DNA from: Candidatus Borrarchaeota archaeon
Lineage (GTDB): Archaea; Asgardarchaeota; Sifarchaeia; Borrarchaeales; Borrarchaeaceae
Length of the DNA: 8,995 bases
Assembly: GCA_016840645.1 (NCBI GenBank)
Contig: JAEORY010000133.1
Coordinates: 1-8,995 of the forward strand
Reading direction: 5' to 3'
Below, piece by piece: positions 1 through 6,245 of the stretch (positions within the stretch are counted from its first letter, which is position 1; each line of letters starts with the position of its first letter). The notes below the pieces were generated by a model, which was given only the letters and a program-made list of their open reading frames with translations, searched no databases and was not told the DNA's origin. The position numbers were made by a program, and so were the translations under genes.

Positions 1-698
1 TTAAAGCGACCGAAAAAGACATCAATAATTTAAATGAGGATTGGAAAAAGTTAATAGAAGATGTTGAAGCCAAGAAAAAAGCAATTGTAAAACAAACTGA
101 AGAAGCAATAGCAAATCAAAATAAGCGAATCAAAGATACAGAAGATGAACGCGATAAAAAAATAAATGAGTTTAAAGAGTTTCAAAAGACTATTGAGAAT
201 TTAATAAAAGAACTGTTCACAAAAATCGATGAACAAAAAAAGAGACTTCTTGAAGAAAATACTATGCCCAAGAAGTTTTTAATCCCAGAAACAGTTGCAC
301 CGATGTATCAAGAGATTAATGCAACATATTTGCCACTTTACATCACTAAATATTCTAATGAGAAACAAGAAACACGTTTTATCGTTATTCCTGCCATTGC
401 TTCACTGAAGGAAAAGAAAGACGTCGGCATTGACATTGGTGATAAAAAGTTGCATTCTATGATTTATACATCATTCAATGAATATATCAAGAAGAGAATT
501 GAAGAAGCCTTAACCAAAAACAAGAACCTAAGAGATAATATCGAGCGAATCATAAATGCGAATAACTTCATTAAGGAAAATACGATAGAATCAGCGATTC
601 AAGACGGAATAAGAACTTTAGTGGCGAAAAAAGTTGTCAAAGACAAAGATGCCGAAGAATTTGCACTAGCTACCATAGAAGCATTTAGAGGTGCATAG
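1..698 (+). CDS. Coiled-coil protein of unknown function, 5' end outside window
   Basis: The frame is open from base 3 without a stop to TAG at 696-698, so at least 231 residues are visible and the true start lies left of the window. An ATG at 264 is internal and is not the likely start: the 87 codons before it read as protein and have no ribosome binding site near the ATG. The first ~87 visible residues are highly charged, Lys/Glu/Asp-rich and heptad-like, which suggests a long alpha-helical coiled coil. The remaining ~144 residues look globular: a beta-rich stretch (around LPLYITKYS and TRFIVIPAIASL) followed by a helical C-terminus. No signal peptide or membrane segment is visible in this part. 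I do not recognise the family. It could be a structural or scaffold protein, but no function should be assigned. Confidence 0.8.
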   Translation, partial: KATEKDINNLNEDWKKLIEDVEAKKKAIVKQTEEAIANQNKRIKDTEDERDKKINEFKEFQKTIENLIKELFTKIDEQKKRLLEENTMPKKFLIPETVAPMYQEINATYLPLYITKYSNEKQETRFIVIPAIASLKEKKDVGIDIGDKKLHSMIYTSFNEYIKKRIEEALTKNKNLRDNIERIINANNFIKENTIESAIQDGIRTLVAKKVVKDKDAEEFALATIEAFRGA

Positions 699-736
699 CC
701 GGTTTTATAATTTGCTATATATCCTTGCAACGACAT

Positions 737-793
737 ATAGTCAACTATCCCGCTCTAAAGTAACAGGCTTCTAGAAGCGGGAGTTTTGACTAT
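737..793. repeat. Imperfect long inverted repeat, possible relict IS200/IS605-type end or terminator
   Basis: The arms 737-754 and 776-793 pair at 15 of 18 positions (ATAGTCAA with TTGACTAT, CCCGCT with AGCGGG). The 21-base loop and its edge hold a perfect 10-base palindrome, CTTCTAGAAG, at 768-777. It lies between two convergent genes and is followed on the plus strand by a T-rich stretch to about 811, so it may terminate the upstream coiled-coil gene. Read on the minus strand, the order GAAGC, C-rich arm, CTTTAG loop, GCGGG arm, TAGTTGAC resembles the hairpin at the right end of IS200/IS605 (TnpB) elements as I remember it, with one arm decayed. No transposase or tnpB is present nearby. The structure is seen directly; the IS origin is inference. 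Confidence 0.5.
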
Positions 794-875
794 TTTACTT
801 CATTTTCTTTTGTCGATGAACTACCTCGCTCCCCAAGAGAATCGTAATTTAGTATAAGAGCAGTGGAACTAGAAA

Positions 876-2780
876 CTACATAGAAACGAAAGTAGGTCTC
901 CTAGAAAGTCGTTTTAATGATGGAGATAATGGGACAAAGACTCTTTCCTTGATTAGAGATGTGATTTCCTTGATAAGGTCATCGAAACGGATATTATTTC
1001 GTGATTCTCCGTCAGCCCTTGTTCGGACAGAAACTGTATTATTTTCTATTTCTTTATCACCAATAACAATTATATAGGGAATCCATTCTCGCTCTGCTTG
1101 TCGAATCTTTTTACTTAAAGTTTCATCTCGATCATCTAAGTCAACTCTAATTTTAGCAGTTTCCACTTTTTGCATTAGTTTTTCACAATAGGAAACGTGA
1201 CGATCTGTGATAGGAATGACTCTCACTTGAGTAGTTGACAACCAGAGAGGAAACATGGGAGTTTTACCCTTTTCCTGATCGATTGCTGCACCCTCTAATA
1301 ACGCATACACAATTCGTTCTACAGCACCTGAAGGTGAACTGTGAGTAATGATTGGAAAAACCTTCTCGCCCTTCTCATTTATATAAGTGATATCATATCG
1401 TTTTGCAGACTCCACATCAATTTGAACAGTGGAGAGTGCTGCTACCTTTTTGACAAAGTCAACGAAATTAAATTCAAATTTTAGAATCCAATAAAAATAT
1501 CTAGCAGGAAATAATTCAATTAATGCAGGTTTTTTTAGTGCCTTAGCAATCAGAGTTACCAACCAATCGCGATGCTCTTCGAAAAATTCTTGACTCATAC
1601 GAAATGCTGCTTCATATTCAAAGTTAAAATCAGCCATTAATGATGCTGCAAGAAAATATTGCTCTTCAAACTCTTGGAGAACTGAAGTAATATCCGCTGC
1701 ACATGCATGTAAGTCAGGCATTGTAAAAGCTCTCAGTCTCCTTAAAGCGACTACCTCTCCACGTTTTTCTCTTCTAAAACTCGGAGCTAGTTCATAGATT
1801 CTTAAAGGCAAGTTTTTGTAGCTGAGAGTAGTATCTGCCAAAAGAAAGAACTGACCGAAATCAGAAGCGTATCGAAGGAAAAGTTCCTTATCTCCTGAAT
1901 AGACACGATATTGACGTGCAGGGAACCTTGAAACTTGTTCTCTAAGTACAGGGTTTTCAAGATCATACATGATCGGTGTATTCAAAGGCAGTGCACCGAA
2001 CTCGTTTACAACCTTATTATAAACATGTTCTTCAACTATATGTCGTAATGTCGTGCCCTTAGCATACCACCGCAGGTTTCCAGGATCCGCTCCAGGTTCG
2101 TAGTCAGCAAATTCATGTCGCCTCATAAGATCGATATGTGGTGGTTTACCTTTCTCTTGTCTTTCTTTAGCAAGTTCATAAAGTAAAAAGTCCCTTAAAT
2201 TTTCATGTTCCCTAAAATTAAAAGGAATTTCAGTCTTTAGGTTTCTTGATTCTCCTTCGTCTTTTATTTCGACTTTAATAAGTTGATTATCCGGAGTTAG
2301 TATGTAAAAGTCAGAAGGTGGATGTTCTTCAACAACAATTTCTTCTTTTTCCTTCTGAGTAATATCTACAACTCGTAGGGTTTCTGCTCGTGGATGACCA
2401 ATACAATTCACATTGAAAGCCTTATACCATCCAAATGGTGATCTTACAACATTATAGCCTTTTTCAGAGAGTAATTCACTTAGACTTTTCAAAATTTGTT
2501 TAGCTGCAGCTGGAGATGATAATTGTGAGCTTAAGTGAGCATAGGGATAAATCACGATATTTGACTCTCCCAGTTCTTCAGTTAACTCTTGAATTTTCTG
2601 TGAGGCTTGTTTTATCGCCATATCAGTATTTTCTTCATCAGATTTTTCGACAGAAATGAAAATGACCAATACACGTTCAGAAGTCTCATATTGTTCATGT
2701 TCAATTTCTTCTGCATCTTTGGTTGCTTTTTGCTTTACTTCATAACTAAAACCATTCGAATGAATTGATAATAGTCTCAA
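876..2780 (-). CDS. thrS: Threonyl-tRNA synthetase, archaeal type with editing domain
   Basis: Charges tRNA-Thr with threonine in the cytosol and hydrolyses mischarged Ser-tRNA-Thr. Positions below count from GTG 2789 (637 aa, normal archaeal length). Residues ~4-140 are the archaea-specific editing domain, with PYAHLSS (83-89) and FGWYKAF (119-125; the Lys matches the catalytic lysine of the Pyrococcus domain). The class II catalytic core spans ~220-525: motif 2 around SFRREKRGE (337-345), RAFTMPDLH (353-361), and motif 3 GAVER (488-492). The anticodon-binding domain follows (VRVIPI to the end). I prefer TTG at 2780-2778 as start. It gives the usual archaeal N-terminus of the form M-R-L-L-x-I-H-S, and it lies 5 bases after a GGTGA Shine-Dalgarno; GTG at 2789 is part of that site. 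Odd point: the first zinc ligand, normally Cys in archaeal FAACFGQF, is Asp310 here, while His361 and His483 are kept. Confidence 0.96.
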   Translation of the reverse strand: MRLLSIHSNGFSYEVKQKATKDAEEIEHEQYETSERVLVIFISVEKSDEENTDMAIKQASQKIQELTEELGESNIVIYPYAHLSSQLSSPAAAKQILKSLSELLSEKGYNVVRSPFGWYKAFNVNCIGHPRAETLRVVDITQKEKEEIVVEEHPPSDFYILTPDNQLIKVEIKDEGESRNLKTEIPFNFREHENLRDFLLYELAKERQEKGKPPHIDLMRRHEFADYEPGADPGNLRWYAKGTTLRHIVEEHVYNKVVNEFGALPLNTPIMYDLENPVLREQVSRFPARQYRVYSGDKELFLRYASDFGQFFLLADTTLSYKNLPLRIYELAPSFRREKRGEVVALRRLRAFTMPDLHACAADITSVLQEFEEQYFLAASLMADFNFEYEAAFRMSQEFFEEHRDWLVTLIAKALKKPALIELFPARYFYWILKFEFNFVDFVKKVAALSTVQIDVESAKRYDITYINEKGEKVFPIITHSSPSGAVERIVYALLEGAAIDQEKGKTPMFPLWLSTTQVRVIPITDRHVSYCEKLMQKVETAKIRVDLDDRDETLSKKIRQAEREWIPYIIVIGDKEIENNTVSVRTRADGESRNNIRFDDLIKEITSLIKERVFVPLSPSLKRLSRRPTFVSM

Positions 2781-2785
2781 GAGAT

Positions 2786-2790
2786 TCACC
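2786..2790 (-). promoter_or_regulatory. Shine-Dalgarno GGTGA that decides the thrS start
   Basis: On the minus strand GGTGA is followed by the five bases ATCTC and then TTG (2780-2778). GGTGA is complementary to the archaeal 16S rRNA 3' end (CACCTC-type anti-SD). The spacing suits a TTG start and makes the overlapping GTG (2789-2787) an unlikely initiator. Confidence 0.55.
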
Positions 2791-2902
2791 AGTTTTTTGA
2801 TAGCTTATTAATTAGGCAACTGTCTAAACCGCAAAATTTTAAGAATCTATCTGATTTCATGTTAATCAAGTCATAACCTATTGAAGATTTTGCTTTTCAA
2901 CG
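2791..2902. promoter_or_regulatory. Divergent intergenic region, likely promoters for thrS and radical SAM gene
   Basis: These 112 bp separate two divergently read genes and must hold their transcription starts unless the mRNAs begin inside the genes. A symmetric AT block, AAAATTTT at 2833-2840 (CTTAAAATTTTG on the minus strand, ATTTTAAGAA on the plus strand), could act as a TATA element in either direction. TSSs ~25 bp away would give leaders of roughly 30-40 nt on each side. A second AT block, TTATTAATTA, lies near 2804-2814. The elements are predicted from position and composition only. Confidence 0.3.
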
Positions 2903-4027
2903 GTGAGAATACTGCTAAGCGATAAAGAAATAACTAGAGAACGAATACGATTACAATGCTTAGGCATAAAGAGCGAAGGAATTCATAAAGGTAGAAAAGG
3001 AGGAGCTGGTCCAACTGGTGGCAGATCTATGATTTTTCCCAATGGTACACTGGGAAATGTGCCACTCAGAGGAAATTTCGTACGCAACTCTCCTTATACG
3101 TTAAGGGAAGTCGATACAGAGGTATATGAAATCTGGCATGACTTACGTGAAGAGTCAATAATGAAAGTAGGCTTCGTTCCTAGACCAAAGTTTTATGATA
3201 AACTCACTACAGACGATATTCCAATGTGGAAGCTTTCCGCACTTCACGGCGCCGATTGTGTTGCAACGACATTAAATAGATACTGTTCCCTCTGGCGAAA
3301 AGGAAAGCAGTGTAGGTTCTGCTCGATTGAAATGGCAATTAAATCACATAACGGGATGAGTTTAGCAGTAAAGAAACCGAGATGGTTTCGTGAAGTTGTC
3401 TGCGCGGCATACAAGGAGGGAGTCTGTAATCACATCACCCTAACTTCTGGGACACCAGGCACTCCAGACAAAGGCTGTAAATTAACAGCAGATGTTGTTA
3501 ATGAGGTAAAACGCTATGTAGATGTTCCAATTCATGGCCAGGTTGCCCCCTTAGACGAAGATAAATTTCATTATTATGATATGCTCAGGGATTCAGGTCT
3601 TGATACCCTTGGAATACATGCCGATGTTATCGATCCAGAGGTCATAAAAGTCATGTGTCCTGGAAAAGAAGACTTTGGATGGGAAAAATATATCAAGGCA
3701 TGGAAATATGTTGTAGACCTCTTTGGTGAGAATCAAGTAACTTCATTTGTTTTAGCAGGTCTCGGAGAAAGAGACAATGTGCTTATTGAAGGCATGAAAA
3801 GAATGGCCAGCATCGGTGTCATTCCATATTTGATACCATTTAGACCCTTACCAGAAACACCTCTTGCCGATGCACGACCTCCAGATCCTGAAAGAATGAT
3901 TCGACTTTTTGGAGAGTTGCAACAAATTGTTTTAGATGCAGGTCTCGATGTATTTAAGAATAAAGGTGGCTGTATGAGATGTGGGGCCTGCAGTTCCAAC
4001 AGAGAAGCAATTAAGTATGGAGTTTAA
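2903..4027 (+). CDS. Radical SAM protein, MSMEG_0568-like family
   Basis: A 374-residue radical SAM enzyme that probably binds a [4Fe-4S] cluster and S-adenosylmethionine; the reaction is unknown. The cluster motif is C128-x8-C137-x2-C140 instead of the common CX3CX2C. The rest matches the MSMEG_0568 (TIGR04043-type) family as I remember it: KGGAGP near residue 33, RPKFYD and the following PMWKLSALH before the cluster, TLTSGTPG as the SAM-contact loop, and PFRPLPETPL near 310-320. A C-terminal C357-x2-C360-x2-C363 could hold an auxiliary cluster or be structural. In bacteria this family sits in a nitrilase-associated cluster (Nit1); none of those partners is visible here, and the nearest genes are divergent thrS and a Roadblock gene. 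The start is GTG 2903, with no Shine-Dalgarno before it, so a leaderless mRNA is possible. No in-frame ATG occurs before the KGGAGP region. A T-run terminator follows directly. Confidence 0.8.
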   Translation: MRILLSDKEITRERIRLQCLGIKSEGIHKGRKGGAGPTGGRSMIFPNGTLGNVPLRGNFVRNSPYTLREVDTEVYEIWHDLREESIMKVGFVPRPKFYDKLTTDDIPMWKLSALHGADCVATTLNRYCSLWRKGKQCRFCSIEMAIKSHNGMSLAVKKPRWFREVVCAAYKEGVCNHITLTSGTPGTPDKGCKLTADVVNEVKRYVDVPIHGQVAPLDEDKFHYYDMLRDSGLDTLGIHADVIDPEVIKVMCPGKEDFGWEKYIKAWKYVVDLFGENQVTSFVLAGLGERDNVLIEGMKRMASIGVIPYLIPFRPLPETPLADARPPDPERMIRLFGELQQIVLDAGLDVFKNKGGCMRCGACSSNREAIKYGV

Positions 4028-4030
4028 TTT

Positions 4031-4048
4031 ACAAATTTGTTTTTTTTT
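4031..4048 (+). terminator. Palindrome plus T-run terminator after radical SAM gene
   Basis: The palindrome ACAAATTTGT (4031-4040) runs straight into a nine-T tract (4040-4048), beginning 3 bases after the TAA of the radical SAM gene. Oligo-T tracts are the main archaeal intrinsic termination signal. It separates this gene from the Roadblock gene downstream. Confidence 0.6.
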
Positions 4049-4119
4049 AAGACATTCAATTGGTTAAAAGATGTTATTTTGATTTGGTTATAGCCTTTTT
4101 TTGAAAGTGATTGAAGCAA

Positions 4120-4157
4120 CAAATAAATAGCACGAAAATAAATCAGGAATTGGAGAG
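4120..4157 (+). promoter_or_regulatory. Probable TATA box and ribosome binding site of the Roadblock gene
   Basis: AAATAAAT at 4121-4128 would place transcription start at about 4150. GGAGAG (4152-4157) then lies 6 bases before ATG 4164. The three elements fit together in spacing, which supports both the start codon and a separate promoter after the upstream T-run. TATA assignment is by position and composition only. Confidence 0.35.
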
Positions 4158-4163
4158 AAATTA

Positions 4164-4613
4164 ATGACAACACACGAGAAAAGTAAGTTTCAATCACTTT
4201 CCGAACTGTTAGAAAAATTAAATGAAAAGGGAAATTTTGATGCGAGCGCTATTGCCAGTGAAGATGGTCTTGTCATGGCAGAACACATCCGTAATAACCT
4301 CAGCAGAGAAGCTTTAGCAGCAGTTTCTGCCCTTGTTTATGCTATGGGACAAAGAACCCAAGATTATCTAAAATTAAAGAAGATTTATGGTATTGGTTTT
4401 GATTCACCTTTGGGTCGTATTTATTTTCGTCCAATTGCTATCCGTGAAGATAAGAGAAAAACGAATTTGATATTAACAGTAATTGGAAACAATTCGACCC
4501 CTAGTTTTAAAGAAAGGCTTAATATCTTATTATTTAAACGTTCTTTGGTTGAAACGCTTTTAGATTGGGCAAAACAATCCATAATTCAAATATTCAATGA
4601 ATCTACTATCTAA
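4164..4613 (+). CDS. Roadblock/LC7 domain protein
   Basis: A 149-residue cytosolic protein with one Roadblock/LC7 (MglB-like) domain over roughly residues 10-120. Typical features are an N-terminal helix (SLSELLEKLNE), a first strand ASAIASEDGLVMAE (the usual hydrophobic strand then xDG turn), a long central helix with Ala-rich face (REALAAVSALVYAMGQRTQDYL), and paired strands ending near LILTVIG. A hydrophobic-charged C-terminal helix follows. Roadblock proteins dimerise and, where studied, bind or regulate small Ras-like GTPases; stand-alone copies are common in several archaeal groups. No GTPase gene is in the window, so the partner is unknown. The ATG is preceded by GGAGAG at 6 bases. It looks monocistronic: a terminator-like T-run lies before it, and 236 bp separate it from the next start. 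Confidence 0.82.
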   Translation: MTTHEKSKFQSLSELLEKLNEKGNFDASAIASEDGLVMAEHIRNNLSREALAAVSALVYAMGQRTQDYLKLKKIYGIGFDSPLGRIYFRPIAIREDKRKTNLILTVIGNNSTPSFKERLNILLFKRSLVETLLDWAKQSIIQIFNESTI

Positions 4614-4753
4614 AATACTTTAATTTTGCCTAACTTAGCTTTGAATGAACATATAGTCAATTGAAATTTCGGATTTGGATTATTTGTAGTCATTCTTTCA
4701 AGCAATTTCTTTTGCGTTTAGCACTTTCTTCTGATATTATAACATACCTCACC

Positions 4754-4773
4754 TAAGATTCAATAAAATCTTA
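4754..4773. repeat. Small AT-rich hairpin upstream of the FAD oxidoreductase gene
   Basis: TAAGATT (4754-4760) and AATCTTA (4767-4773) form a perfect 7-bp stem with loop CAATAA. It lies 77 bp before ATG 4850 and upstream of the likely TATA box, so it could be an operator or simply AT-rich chance. The rest of the 4614-4849 gap shows no gene. Confidence 0.35.
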
Positions 4774-4802
4774 TTCGAAACAACAAAAATGTTTAACAAC
4801 TG

Positions 4803-4843
4803 ACTTTAATTACATCGTGATAATCAATAATTCAGAGAAGGGA
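4803..4843 (+). promoter_or_regulatory. Probable TATA box and ribosome binding site of the FAD/Fe-S operon
   Basis: CTTTAATTAC (4803-4812) is a reasonable archaeal TATA element with an expected start near 4833. GAAGGGA (4837-4843) lies 6 bases before ATG 4850, which supports ATG 4850 over the in-frame GTG at 4817. The GTG would lie upstream of the expected mRNA start and has no ribosome binding site. Confidence 0.35.
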
Positions 4844-4849
4844 ATTTAT

Positions 4850-6241
4850 ATGGATATTCGAAGTTTTCTTAAAGAGATCGTTGGAGAACAGTATGTGCTT
4901 ACCGAAGATTTCGAAAAGATTGTTTATTCAAGAGATGCAAGTATTGAGTTACCAGTATTACCTGATTATATTGTAAGACCGAGGACTGTTGAAGAAATTC
5001 AAAAAATTTTGGAATATCTTAATTCAGCCCAGTATAAACTTCCAATTCATATCAGATGCTCTTCAACAGCTTATTGGGGAGGCGGTGTGCCTAATAAGGG
5101 AGGCATTATCCTTGATTTGAGTAGAATGAATAAAATCATAGAAATAAACGAGGATACGCTATGCGTCACGGTAGAGCCAGGTATCACATTTAGTGAATTA
5201 TTTAGAGCCTTGGAGCAGAAAGGATACAGAATAGGCGAACGCCCAGAATCTGCATACTCTGCTTGTGTAGGAGGGCATGTTGCATCAATGGGTGCTGGTT
5301 TGGGACAATATATCTTTGGAAATCAAGGTGACCAAGTAACAGGATTAAAGGTCGTGTTACCTGATGGTAAACTCTTAACTACAGGGTCTGGTGCCCTTGA
5401 AAATACTCCAAAATTTACCAAATGGATGTTCGGCCCTGATCTTTCAGGCTTATTTATTGGTTCAGAGGGAGTCCTGGGAGTTATTGTTGAGGTCACATTG
5501 AAACTTTATCCACTTCCAAGAGCTATGGCATTTGCTACTTTTGCCTTCAATAATATTGAAGACACCATAGAAACTGTACATCAAATTCAAAAAGGACCAT
5601 TTTCGATTCAATATTTGTCCTGTTTTGAAGGCGCCAGTTTTGTTAGAACATATCCACAAGTTGATTGGGGAAGCAAAACTGAGCATGGTATTGTATTAAC
5701 AATAGTGATTGAAGGTAGGAGTAAAGAAGATGCAACCATTCAAAAAGAAGAGATTACACAAGAAGCGTTGAGACACAGCGGGGAAGATTTAGGGGAGGTA
5801 TTTGCGCGTGATATTTTCTGGAAAAATCGATATGAATGGGCAGTAACGCGAACACTTCGAAAAGGTCTGAGAACGATTATTTTATTTCGCGTTCCAACGA
5901 AAAAAATACCCCTATTCTGGGAAGAAACCCGTACCATCGGTGAGCAGTTTGATCTCAAAATTGGACGTAGCTGCCAAGCAAGAAGTCGCCATTTTATTAG
6001 TTATCATCCCTCAATTCGCTATTCAGAAAAGAACCCTGAAATTTGGGAAAAGGTCAAAGAATGTAAAAATGCACTATACTTACGATTTATCGAATTAGGT
6101 GGATTACCATGTCGATTACCTGGACAATTGCCTAAATCTATTACACATAAATTCAAAAACTACCTATTATTTCTTAGAAGACTAAAAACATGTATTGACC
6201 CCAAGAATATTTTTTCATCAAGCAAAATAGTTGGATTGTAG
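4850..6241 (+). CDS. FAD-binding oxidoreductase, GlcD-like (PCMH-type FAD domain)
   Basis: A 463-residue flavoprotein, probably the catalytic subunit of a soluble or membrane-peripheral alpha-hydroxy-acid-type or related dehydrogenase. The FAD-binding domain covers ~35-222: PDYIVRPRTVEEIQ (38-51), the phosphate-binding loop STAYWGGGVPNKGG (72-85), VEPGITF (108-114), VGGHVASMGAG (140-150), DQVTGLKVVLPDG (161-173) and GSEGVLGVI (204-212). The C-terminal FAD-oxidase-like domain follows and ends with the family-typical IDPKNIF (449-455). The usual GEHGIG-type motif after the ELGG segment is missing: residues 415-430 read ELGG then LPCRLPGQLPKS. Substrate is therefore open, and glycolate or D-lactate should not be assumed. 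It is followed 4 bp later by an Fe-S protein, the usual GlcD/GlcF-like arrangement. The start is ATG 4850, with SD GAAGGGA; GTG 4817 would add 11 unlikely residues. Confidence 0.88.
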   Translation: MDIRSFLKEIVGEQYVLTEDFEKIVYSRDASIELPVLPDYIVRPRTVEEIQKILEYLNSAQYKLPIHIRCSSTAYWGGGVPNKGGIILDLSRMNKIIEINEDTLCVTVEPGITFSELFRALEQKGYRIGERPESAYSACVGGHVASMGAGLGQYIFGNQGDQVTGLKVVLPDGKLLTTGSGALENTPKFTKWMFGPDLSGLFIGSEGVLGVIVEVTLKLYPLPRAMAFATFAFNNIEDTIETVHQIQKGPFSIQYLSCFEGASFVRTYPQVDWGSKTEHGIVLTIVIEGRSKEDATIQKEEITQEALRHSGEDLGEVFARDIFWKNRYEWAVTRTLRKGLRTIILFRVPTKKIPLFWEETRTIGEQFDLKIGRSCQARSRHFISYHPSIRYSEKNPEIWEKVKECKNALYLRFIELGGLPCRLPGQLPKSITHKFKNYLLFLRRLKTCIDPKNIFSSSKIVGL

Positions 6242-6245
6242 AAAA

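Noticed and set aside
3733..3999. Minus-strand reading frame of 88 codons inside the radical SAM gene
   Set aside because: It lies fully opposite conserved coding sequence, has Ser/Pro-rich composition with no family signal, and no start context.
4649..4660. ACATATAGTCAA, identical to 733-744 in the first intergenic region
   Set aside because: A shared AT-rich 12-mer between two places in 9 kb is expected by chance, and the flanks do not match; no hairpin accompanies this copy.
5462..5958. Two minus-strand frames (74 and 72 codons) inside the FAD oxidoreductase gene
   Set aside because: They are antisense shadows of a well-conserved flavoprotein with no ribosome binding sites.
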